This document shows, piece by piece, positions 1 through 5,839 of a stretch of DNA of 12,502 nt. Position 1 is the stretch's first letter; each line of letters starts with the position of its first letter. Source of the DNA: JACPYF01 sp964348695 (GTDB lineage: Bacteria; Patescibacteriota; Saccharimonadia; Saccharimonadales; Saccharimonadaceae); NCBI GenBank assembly GCA_964348695.1, contig CAYGDI010000008.1:1-12502 (forward strand). The letters run 5' to 3'. Below the pieces are notes generated by a model. The model was not told where the DNA came from and ran no database searches. It saw only the letters and a list, made by a program, of their open reading frames with translations. The translations under genes and the position numbers were made by a program.

Positions 1-51
1 ATGGCCTTCGGCTCCGCAAGCCGACGCTCTATCCAGCTGAGCTACGGGTGC
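1..51 (-). tRNA. tRNA-Arg(GCG), 5' part only, cut by the window edge
   Basis: Read on the minus strand, position 51 starts a tRNA: acceptor 5' strand GCACCCG (51-45), TA, D-arm GCTC-AGCTGGATA-GAGC, then anticodon stem TCGGC/GCCGA closing the loop TTGCGGA. Loop positions 34-36 are GCG, which reads the Arg codon CGC. The variable region begins at the edge; the T-arm and 3' acceptor strand lie outside the window. Anticodon GCG rather than the common ACG (inosine-modified) is worth noting. The D-arm and anticodon arm are perfect, so identity is fairly secure although the fold is incomplete. Confidence 0.9.
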
Positions 52-122
52 TCGTCAGTATTCACTTCGCTTAGTTGTTTTACTGCGTAAAAGCTCCTAC
101 GCTTCGTTATACTTCCTCTTTC

Positions 123-172
123 CTCGTACAAACAGCACAAAAACAAGTGTTGTGCTTGGTTTGTCCAACGAG
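123..172. repeat. Imperfect inverted repeat/hairpin in the tRNA-Arg to murB gap
   Basis: The 52-245 stretch has no convincing gene. Within it three complementary blocks nest: CTCGT (123-127) with ACGAG (168-172), ACAAAC (128-133) with GTTTGT (159-164), and AGCACAA (134-140) with TTGTGCT (150-156). The loop is 9 nt, with a 2-nt and a 3-nt bulge on the 3' side only. That gives 18 possible pairs. There is no U-tract after it on either strand, so it is not a clear intrinsic terminator. It could be a structured leader, a small RNA or a regulator site upstream of murB. The pairing is seen directly; any role is unknown. Confidence 0.4.
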
Positions 173-228
173 TTCAGATACAAGAGATTATAACAGATGT
201 AACCCTAGTCAGCCAGAGCAAAAAGCAT

Positions 229-234
229 TATACT
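229..234 (+). promoter_or_regulatory. Probable -10 box of murB, giving a very short leader
   Basis: TATACT ends 11 nt before the chosen murB ATG (246), with no Shine-Dalgarno sequence in between. A start of transcription about 7 nt downstream would leave a leader of only about 5 nt. No good -35 is visible at the 17-nt position, and no TG extension is present, so this is weaker than the other promoters in the window. Confidence 0.4.
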
Positions 235-245
235 TATGCCTAATC

Positions 246-1262
246 ATGCAAGAGAACATACAGTTAAAAGATTACACTACGATGAAAATTGGTGGGCCGG
301 CACGGTTTTTTACGACTGTTCATACAAAAGAAGAGCTCGAAACATTGCTGCAAAACAACGAGTTGCCAGTGCTGGTACTAGGTCAAGGTAGTAATGTGAT
401 TGTTGGAGACAAGGGATTTGACGGACTAGTGATACTAAATAGAATAACTGGGTTTGAGATATTCGAACAAAATCCATCATCGGCAAAAATTCGTATTGGT
501 GCCGGTGAGTTGTGGGACAGTGTCGTCGAAAAAAGCGTGGAAAACGGACTGAGCGGTATCGAATGTTTGTCAGCAATACCAGGCTATACCGGCGCAGCGC
601 CAGTGCAAAATATCGGAGCATACGGGCAGGAAATAGCCGATACACTACTAGAGCTTGAAGCATTTGACCTACATAGCAAATCATTTGTGACATTTACAAA
701 CTCTGACTGTGATTTTAAATATAGACAAAGCGTGTTTAATACTGGCATGAACAGAGGACGTTATATCATTACTAGTATCGTGTTGGAATTGACTAAAACT
801 GTCCTAGAGCCACCTTTTTATAGTAGTTTGCAGGGCTATCTAGACTCCCATCAAATTTCTGATTATAACCCCTATAATATACGACAAGCTGTCGTGACAA
901 TTCGATCGACAAAACTGCCCGACCCGAGTGTTATTCCCAATACTGGATCTTTTTTTAAAAATCCTATTGTCGAAAAATGGCAGGCACAAAGTATGTTGAG
1001 CGAATATCCAGACCTCAAGGTCTTCCCAATGGGTGAAAATCTATCAAAACTTGCAGCAGGTTGGCTGATAGAACATGCTGAGCTAAAGGGTTTAGAGATG
1101 AACGGCTTTAAAATCTACGACAACAATGCACTGGTTATCACAAACCCTGCTGGAAGTGGGACGTATGAGGGTTTGTTGGAAATGAGAGATCACATAATAT
1201 CTACCGTCCGCGACACATTTCGTATTACACTAGAACAAGAACCGGAGGAAATAGGAGTATGA
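246..1262 (+). CDS. murB: UDP-N-acetylenolpyruvoylglucosamine reductase MurB
   Basis: Second committed step of peptidoglycan precursor synthesis: FAD/NADPH-dependent reduction of UDP-GlcNAc-enolpyruvate to UDP-MurNAc in the cytoplasm. The 338-residue protein begins with the family's TTMKIGGPARFF segment. It has the FAD-binding signature LGQGSN (45-50), the IPGYTGAAPVQNIGAYG loop (111-127), a KYRQSVF segment (158-164) as in E. coli-type (type I) MurB, GSFFKNP (234-240) with the proton-donor Ser235, and a C-terminal LEQEPE with the conserved Glu. The reading frame is open back to 75, but the extra 57 residues are Cys-rich, unlike the family, and contain the -10 box, so ATG 246 is chosen. Length matches the family. 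It heads an operon with pilin genes and its stop overlaps the next start as ATGA. Confidence 0.96.
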   Translation: MQENIQLKDYTTMKIGGPARFFTTVHTKEELETLLQNNELPVLVLGQGSNVIVGDKGFDGLVILNRITGFEIFEQNPSSAKIRIGAGELWDSVVEKSVENGLSGIECLSAIPGYTGAAPVQNIGAYGQEIADTLLELEAFDLHSKSFVTFTNSDCDFKYRQSVFNTGMNRGRYIITSIVLELTKTVLEPPFYSSLQGYLDSHQISDYNPYNIRQAVVTIRSTKLPDPSVIPNTGSFFKNPIVEKWQAQSMLSEYPDLKVFPMGENLSKLAAGWLIEHAELKGLEMNGFKIYDNNALVITNPAGSGTYEGLLEMRDHIISTVRDTFRITLEQEPEEIGV

Positions 1263-1951
1263 GGTACAAAGGTTTTACAGTAGTAGAGATGGTGGTGGTT
1301 ATTACTATCATTGGTGTTCTTGCTAGCCTAGCAACAGTACAACTACTCCGATCGGAAACTGTTTCTAGAGACAAGCAGCGCGCTGATGATGTTACTTCTA
1401 TTAGTCTGACATTGCAGGATATATACGACACAGGTCAGGTGGACGATAGTATCATCGCTAGTGGAGATGTTAGCGTCACAAATTCGGTGCCAATGGGCTA
1501 CCCTAGCACACAACTTGTCAACAGTTCCTATATGAGCATGGCGCAAGCAAGTGGTATTTTACAAAGCATACGTCTTGATGCACGCAAAAGCCCAAACCTT
1601 CACAGCGGAGCAGTCAGCCCTTCGTTTAGTATTGTTGCTGCCACCTCAACAGCAGATCTTGATAATGGTGCCAAGACCGCAGGAGGTATAGCACTGAGTA
1701 CAACGAACGATGTGTATGTCTACCAGCCTTTTGACAGCAATGGAGCCCTATGTTTGTACGCTACAGGACTAGTGAGTACGGGAGCAGGTACCAGCGCAAC
1801 TACCGGAAAGGTTGGTATCAACAGTAGTCATGTTATTGCACCTCGATTGGCTGATAACTGTGTGCGGTACAATATATATTATCTTTCTGAGAGCCAAGAT
1901 ATGATTATCAAAGTACGAAGCAAAAGGATCAGTAGCGATGGTTTATACTAA
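1259..1951 (+). CDS. Type IV prepilin-like (minor pilin) protein
   Basis: A 230-residue pilin-like protein. The short leader MRYKG is followed by FTVVEMVVVITIIGVLASLA, the class III signal cut by prepilin peptidase after Gly5, with Glu at mature position 5 and a hydrophobic N-terminal helix for assembly. The rest is a Ser/Thr-rich globular domain with two cysteines (165 and 201) placed as a likely C-terminal disulfide loop. The start overlaps the murB stop (ATGA), and AGGAG/GGAGG lie just upstream, so translation is probably coupled. Together with the next two genes it forms a minor-pilin set, usually involved in priming or tipping the pilus. Which specific minor pilin it equals cannot be told. 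Confidence 0.88.
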   Translation: MRYKGFTVVEMVVVITIIGVLASLATVQLLRSETVSRDKQRADDVTSISLTLQDIYDTGQVDDSIIASGDVSVTNSVPMGYPSTQLVNSSYMSMAQASGILQSIRLDARKSPNLHSGAVSPSFSIVAATSTADLDNGAKTAGGIALSTTNDVYVYQPFDSNGALCLYATGLVSTGAGTSATTGKVGINSSHVIAPRLADNCVRYNIYYLSESQDMIIKVRSKRISSDGLY

Positions 1952-1963
1952 TCGAGTCATCAT

Positions 1964-2371
1964 ATGAATACAAAACAATCAGGTTTCACCATCATTGAAC
2001 TACTAGTGACTATTATCACTGCAGTGCTTTTTGTTGGAGTGTTTTATCAATTGTTTGTCATACTAGTAACAGTCAATGCAGATGCGCGTAATGCCGCTCA
2101 GGCAAGCAACCTTGCGTATTCAAATATGCGCCGTTACCCTACTGTCGCCAGTACTAGCTTGACGTGTTCTGGCACGAGCACCTATCTAAAAGGCAGTGCA
2201 ACCCCAAATCTCGTGACTAATAATGCATATCAAGAACTGGGACCTGTTGACGAAACAGTTGTCGCTTCGTTTCCTTATGGCTGTACGGCTATTTATGATG
2301 TCGTGAAATTGGTTTCTACAGTTACATATGGTAAAGGACTAAAGATAAGTCATGCAACATATATTAATTAA
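1964..2371 (+). CDS. Type IV prepilin-like (minor pilin) protein, small
   Basis: A 135-residue protein with leader MNTKQSG and cleavage motif G^FTIIE (Gly7, Glu12), then a hydrophobic helix to about residue 37. A short soluble domain holds two cysteines (68 and 107) that could pair. It starts 12 nt after the previous stop with no clear Shine-Dalgarno; a TATACT at 1944-1949 might act as a weak internal promoter, but coupling within the operon is simpler. Its last 20 nt overlap the next gene. Small pseudopilins of this kind (GspI/PilV-like) often sit in such sets, but the specific assignment is inference. Confidence 0.85.
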   Translation: MNTKQSGFTIIELLVTIITAVLFVGVFYQLFVILVTVNADARNAAQASNLAYSNMRRYPTVASTSLTCSGTSTYLKGSATPNLVTNNAYQELGPVDETVVASFPYGCTAIYDVVKLVSTVTYGKGLKISHATYIN

Positions 2372-3098
2372 ACACCTCAAACGTCAAAACGGGTTTACTC
2401 TGACTGAAATAGCTATTATCGCGCCTTTAATGATTGTCGTTGCACTTTCTATTGTCACGGTACTCATCACACTTGTCAGCAGTACTATAGGGCCAAATGC
2501 GCGCAGTATACTGCTACAACAAACCGAAAAAGCCTTTGACACGATGGAGACAGATATTAATAATAGCTCGGGTCTTTTGTCCGGTTTACCTGTAAATTTT
2601 GCAGATAGTGCAAGCTCTGACTATACAACGCCACCGACTGGTACTAAAGTACTGCGGATAGCTACCTACGATCAAATAGTGAATCCGAACGATACTACTG
2701 GGACAAAAACGATACCTGCTTTTCGAGGAGGTGCTCCTTGCAGCAACGCAACAGCACTCGATGGTAGTAATATTGTATCCATTGTGGTTGTGTATTTTGT
2801 AAGAGACAACAATTTGTATCGCAGAACATTGACTGATTCATCTTTGCCTGCAACATGCGGTACCAAACTAGCAAAACAAACATGCTCAACCTGCTCTTCC
2901 GAAGATCTCAAACTGATAGAATCGGATGGTTTTACAACTTTTGATGTCGAATACTACACGGGAATCACAAACGACATCGTCACAAACGACCCCACAGTTG
3001 CCAGAAGTGCCAAAATTACTATTGCAAGCTCTCTGGATGCTGGTGGCGAAACCGTTAGCTATTCTGCGACGCTAAGAGCAGCTAGACTCAACAATTAA
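2352..3098 (+). CDS. Type IV prepilin-like protein, PilW/GspJ-like
   Basis: A 248-residue protein. The longer basic leader MQHILIKHLKRQNG precedes G^FTLTEIAIIAPLMIVVALSI (Gly14, Glu19), a prepilin peptidase site plus membrane helix. The large domain carries four cysteines (130, 169, 178, 181), including a CSTC pair, and ends in a beta-rich segment (FDVEYYTG, then KITIASSLDAGGETVSYSATL) typical of the largest minor pilins of the PilW/GspJ type. The start overlaps the preceding gene by 20 nt and has only a weak AAGGA upstream, so it likely depends on upstream translation. It ends the first operon segment; the major pilin follows with its own promoter. Confidence 0.85.
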   Translation: MQHILIKHLKRQNGFTLTEIAIIAPLMIVVALSIVTVLITLVSSTIGPNARSILLQQTEKAFDTMETDINNSSGLLSGLPVNFADSASSDYTTPPTGTKVLRIATYDQIVNPNDTTGTKTIPAFRGGAPCSNATALDGSNIVSIVVVYFVRDNNLYRRTLTDSSLPATCGTKLAKQTCSTCSSEDLKLIESDGFTTFDVEYYTGITNDIVTNDPTVARSAKITIASSLDAGGETVSYSATLRAARLNN

Positions 3099-3110
3099 TC
3101 CAAAAAACTA

Positions 3111-3139
3111 TTGCACTTATGTTTAAAATGGTATATCCT
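3111..3139 (+). promoter_or_regulatory. Promoter of the major pilin gene
   Basis: TTGCAC (3111-3116) and TATCCT (3134-3139) are separated by 17 nt; TATATC at 3132 is an alternative -10. The site lies in the only sizeable gap (75 nt) of the pilin cluster. It would leave a leader of about 25-30 nt holding the AGGGGG ribosome site before ATG 3174. A separate promoter fits the higher expression expected of a major pilin. Confidence 0.5.
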
Positions 3140-3173
3140 TTGTACATACAACAAATTAATTAGGGGGCAAGAA

Positions 3174-3671
3174 ATGACTCTTAACAACATTAAAAATAAT
3201 AAAAAGAACGAGAGTGGTTTTACCATCGTCGAACTTTTGATCGTTATCGTGATCATCGGTATCTTGGCTGCATTGGTGATTATCGCCTACTCAGGCATCA
3301 CTAACCGAGCAAAAGCTCAATCAGCACAAGCGACAGCTTCGGCACTACAAAAGAAAATCGAAGCATATGCTGCTGACCAGAGTGGTACATACCCTGCGAT
3401 GACAACTGCTGCTGGTTTGACAACTGCTCTAAACGGAGTGAACGTTTCAAACATTAGCTCATCTGGCATATCGATCGCTGCTGCTGGTAGCGTGACAGAT
3501 ACTAACGGTCAGAAGACCGTAGCAGTCGAGTCTTGTACAGCTGGTGGTACAGGCTACCGTATACGATACTGGGACTACGCTGCAACAACTCCAGCGCTAA
3601 TTGCCGGAGGTTCAAGTACATACACTGGTAACACTAGTGGTACATGTACAACATGGACAGCTGCAACTTAA
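3174..3671 (+). CDS. Type IV major pilin-like prepilin
   Basis: A 165-residue prepilin. A 15-residue charged leader (MTLNNIKNNKKNESG) precedes F^TIVELLIVIVIIGILAALV, the most canonical class III signal in the window, with Glu at mature position 5. A Gln/Ala-rich amphipathic helix (SAQATASALQKKIEAYAADQSG) continues the N-terminal alpha helix. The soluble domain is rich in Thr, Ser, Gly and Ala, and cysteines 121 and 158 delimit a likely C-terminal D-region loop. An AGGGGG ribosome site lies 7 nt before ATG 3174; the frame extends to a TTG at 3111, but that would place coding sequence over the promoter. Own promoter, strong ribosome site and terminator suggest the abundant pilus subunit, used in adhesion, twitching or DNA uptake together with ComEC. 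Confidence 0.9.
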   Translation: MTLNNIKNNKKNESGFTIVELLIVIVIIGILAALVIIAYSGITNRAKAQSAQATASALQKKIEAYAADQSGTYPAMTTAAGLTTALNGVNVSNISSSGISIAAAGSVTDTNGQKTVAVESCTAGGTGYRIRYWDYAATTPALIAGGSSTYTGNTSGTCTTWTAAT

Positions 3672-3705
3672 AGAGTCTTTCAAACGCAGCTTAGCGTAAG
3701 AATCT

Positions 3706-3733
3706 AAAAAACAGCCCGAAAGGGCTGTTTTTT
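3706..3733. terminator. Bidirectional intrinsic terminator between pilin and glyA
   Basis: AAAAAACAGCCC, loop GAAA, GGGCTGTTTTTT: a perfect 12-bp stem with a GNRA-type loop. A GC-rich core is flanked by A6 on one side and T6 on the other, so it can stop both the rightward pilin transcript and the leftward glyA transcript, whose stop is at 3752. Confidence 0.93.
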
Positions 3734-3751
3734 AGTGAAGTGATATGACAT

Positions 3752-5029
3752 TTACCTATCTTTGAATATTCTCTCAACGTTAGTTCGAATAGTAGCAAGC
3801 TGCGAGTCATCATCACGCAACCTAATAGCGCTCACTATTAGACTGGCGATATTAGACATGTCTTTTTCTTTCAACCCTCTAGTTGTGATCGCCGGAGTAC
3901 CGATCCTAATACCACTAGGGCTAAATGCCGGCAATACATCATCTGGGATAACATTTTTGTTGACTGTGATACCTACTTTTTCTAGAGTCTGCTGTGCAAT
4001 CTCGCCATCAATACCGAAACTTTTCTTTACATCAACTAGCAATAGATGATTATCCGTTCCACCGGTGATCAGTTCACACCCTTGCTGCTCAAGAGCTAGA
4101 CTCAATGCCTTTGCATTTTTGAGAACCTGAGATGCATATGTTTTAAATTCTGGCTGCATGGCTTCGCGAAAGGCAACTGCTTTTGCAGCAATAGTATGCA
4201 TATGAGGACCGCCTTGCAAACCCGGAAATACCGTACGATCAATCAGTGTCGGTATATTTTCTAGGGTGTGTTCTACTTTTTTGAGTGGATTGCCTACGAT
4301 TCCTTTTGAGAGGATCAGACCTCCCCTAGGCCCTCTCAGTGTTTTGTGTGTGGTTGTCGTCATAACATGAAAACCATAATCAAGAGGATTTTTTGCAACT
4401 TTGGCTGCTATCAACCCAGCCAAATGGCTCATATCTGCCACCATCAAAGCTCCAACCCCCTTGCCGATTGCGACGAACTTTTCATAATCAAGCTCGCGTG
4501 GATACGATGAAAAACCAGCTAGAATAATCTTGGGCTTGTGTTTCAATGCCAGTTTTTGTAAACCTTCGTAGTCTATCTCTCCTGTTGATATATCTTTGAT
4601 ACCGTAGCGAACAAAATTAAACTGCTTTGCCAGCACCGTCACTGGATGTCCATGCGTGAGATGTCCGCCGTGAGAAAGATCCATAGCAAGAATTGTATCT
4701 CCTGAATTGCACCATGCATGATAGACAGCTTCGTTGGCTTGTGCCCCACTATGAGGTTGTGCATTAGCGTGGTCAGCACCAAAGAGCTTTTTTGCTCTTT
4801 CGATAGCTATCGTTTCAAGTTTGTCGGTATTTTCTTGACCACCATAATAACGCCTATGCGGATAGCCTTCTGAATATTTGTTCGTAAACACACTACCAAG
4901 CGCCCTGAGTACATCTTCACTCACATAGTTTTCACTTGGTATCAGCTCCAATCCGTTTTGCTGTCGTTTTTCTTCGGCATCGATCAGTAGCTGTACTTGT
5001 TTGTCTTTTATGATTTTATCCTCCGCCAC
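3752..5029 (-). CDS. glyA: Serine hydroxymethyltransferase
   Basis: PLP enzyme converting serine and tetrahydrofolate to glycine and methylene-tetrahydrofolate, the main source of one-carbon units. Family landmarks are all present: GLELIPSENY, TNKYSEGYP..RYYGGQENTD, PHSGAQAN, LSHGGHLTHG, VADMSHLAGL, the Schiff-base lysine in TTTTHKTLRGPRGG, FPGLQGGPH and SGIRIGTPAITTRG. The first base given (5029) is a GTG lacking a ribosome site; a TTG at 5035 is also possible. Family alignment from memory places the start about six codons further in, at the ATA codon 5011-5009. That ATA lies 8 nt after GGAGG (5024-5020) and overlaps the stop of the upstream gene, so the protein may be 419 rather than 425 residues. 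It is followed by the shared terminator. Confidence 0.95.
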   Translation of the reverse strand: MAEDKIIKDKQVQLLIDAEEKRQQNGLELIPSENYVSEDVLRALGSVFTNKYSEGYPHRRYYGGQENTDKLETIAIERAKKLFGADHANAQPHSGAQANEAVYHAWCNSGDTILAMDLSHGGHLTHGHPVTVLAKQFNFVRYGIKDISTGEIDYEGLQKLALKHKPKIILAGFSSYPRELDYEKFVAIGKGVGALMVADMSHLAGLIAAKVAKNPLDYGFHVMTTTTHKTLRGPRGGLILSKGIVGNPLKKVEHTLENIPTLIDRTVFPGLQGGPHMHTIAAKAVAFREAMQPEFKTYASQVLKNAKALSLALEQQGCELITGGTDNHLLLVDVKKSFGIDGEIAQQTLEKVGITVNKNVIPDDVLPAFSPSGIRIGTPAITTRGLKEKDMSNIASLIVSAIRLRDDDSQLATIRTNVERIFKDR

Positions 5030-5736
5030 GTCCAACGGTGTTTTTGTGGGACTACTTCTGGTATTACCTTGTAAACCAACGCAAACGCTAACAACACTGC
5101 AAAACCACACATAATAGATGGTATAGCTTGCATCGTTGTGGGATCAATAATATTGACTGTAGTTGTTGGCAGCATAAATAATACATAGCCAGCAAACAAT
5201 CCCAGTAGTGCTTTTTTGGTTGTTGATTTTTTGGTCTTTTGAGCATGTTGCCATGTGTAGACCAACCCCGCAAAAAGCCACCCGTAATAATACACACCGT
5301 ATAGCCAAGTAATATTTTGAGGCACTGAGTAAATAATATAATTACCACCGCATACCTGGCGGTCTACTATGCCTTGGGCAATCATAAATAGACACCCAAA
5401 TGCTAGTGCTGTTGCATAGGCAGACCCTACTAACAATCGATCATTTTTACCGACAATCCTTGTCGCAAGGTGTACGCCTAGAGGCGGCAACATCGTAATA
5501 GCGACAAAACCTATTCTTGACCAACCTTCACTAGAAACACCCAAACCGCCACAAACCATATACTCTGCCAGCTGAAAGAGAGCTAAAAAGCCCAATATCG
5601 CAACAACAAGACGAGTAATAGTAGTCATTTTATACCGCCATAGAGTATAAACAATCAGAAAAATTTCGATCAAAAAGGTGGCCAACATGACTGGTGGGGA
5701 GAAGCAGTATAGGGTTGTGTTGTTTTTTTGTCGCAC
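5008..5736 (-). CDS. Seven-helix integral membrane protein of unknown function
   Basis: A 242-residue protein with seven probable membrane segments, at about residues 17-35, 40-62, 75-95, 101-124, 142-163, 176-197 and 204-225. A Lys/Thr-rich loop (QKTKKSTTKK) sits between segments 5 and 6, and the tail is basic (HRWTWRRIKS). CGG motifs follow Cys62 and Cys129, a possible disulfide pair on one face. The helix count resembles the 7TM sensor module of some histidine kinases, but no kinase or other enzymatic domain follows, so function is not assigned. The start is GTG 5736 with GGAG about 8 nt upstream; ATG at codon 17 is an alternative. It overlaps glyA and probably shares its mRNA. Confidence 0.8.
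   Translation of the reverse strand: MRQKNNTTLYCFSPPVMLATFLIEIFLIVYTLWRYKMTTITRLVVAILGFLALFQLAEYMVCGGLGVSSEGWSRIGFVAITMLPPLGVHLATRIVGKNDRLLVGSAYATALAFGCLFMIAQGIVDRQVCGGNYIIYSVPQNITWLYGVYYYGWLFAGLVYTWQHAQKTKKSTTKKALLGLFAGYVLFMLPTTTVNIIDPTTMQAIPSIMCGFAVLLAFALVYKVIPEVVPQKHRWTWRRIKS
5020..5024 (-). promoter_or_regulatory. Perfect Shine-Dalgarno GGAGG at the glyA start, followed by ATA rather than ATG
   Basis: On the minus strand GGAGG is followed after 5 nt by ATC and after 8 nt by ATA; no ATG, GTG or TTG lies at usable distance downstream. The ATA overlaps the TAA stop of the upstream membrane-protein gene (sequence ATCATAA). A single G in place of A would give the common ATGA stop-start overlap, so this is either non-canonical initiation, a mutated start, or a base error. 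Confidence 0.6.
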
Positions 5737-5761
5737 CTTTTTCTCCGTTATATTGGGTACT

Positions 5762-5767
5762 ATTATA
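5762..5767 (-). promoter_or_regulatory. -10 box for the membrane protein-glyA operon
   Basis: A consensus TATAAT on the minus strand lies 25 nt before GTG 5736, leaving a leader with the GGAGA ribosome site. No good -35 is seen at 17 nt; TTGTAC occurs at 20 nt spacing. It is divergent from the HTH-MurA promoter within an 82-nt gap, so a regulator bound at 5810-5825 could affect both directions. Confidence 0.55.
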
Positions 5768-5801
5768 CCCTATCCAAAATATCTTTTGTACAAAATGGTT
5801 G

Positions 5802-5830
5802 TTGCCAAAATATCATAAATGATATACAAT
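5802..5830 (+). promoter_or_regulatory. Promoter of the HTH-MurA gene, predicted leaderless
   Basis: TTGCCA (5802-5807), a 17-nt spacer, then TACAAT (5825-5830); TGATATACA overlapping it is an alternative extended -10. Transcription would start about 5837, so the first usable ATG is 5840, nearly at the 5' end of the mRNA. The earlier in-frame ATG at 5819 lies inside the promoter and is therefore rejected as the start. Confidence 0.65.
5810..5825. promoter_or_regulatory. Perfect palindrome inside the promoter, candidate operator
   Basis: ATATCATAAATGATAT: 7-bp arms with a 2-bp centre, placed wholly between the -35 and -10 boxes of the HTH-MurA gene. Binding of a dimeric Cro/C1-type repressor there would block polymerase. 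The nearest candidate regulator is the HTH domain encoded by the very gene it controls. The symmetry is seen directly; the regulatory role is inference. Confidence 0.55.
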
Positions 5831-5839
5831 ACTTGTTAC

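Noticed and set aside
75..245. N-terminal extension of MurB by 57 residues
   Set aside because: The extra residues are Cys-rich and unlike the family, while ATG 246 gives the normal N-terminus and has a -10 box just upstream.
1944..1949. TATACT as a promoter for the second prepilin gene
   Set aside because: No -35 or TG extension and the gene sits inside a tight operon; a chance match is likely in this A/T-rich sequence.
3111..3173. TTG start extending the major pilin
   Set aside because: It would code over the promoter; ATG 3174 has AGGGGG at the right distance and gives a normal prepilin leader.
5819..5839. Upstream ATG for the HTH-MurA gene
   Set aside because: The ATG lies inside the promoter and palindrome, upstream of the predicted transcription start.
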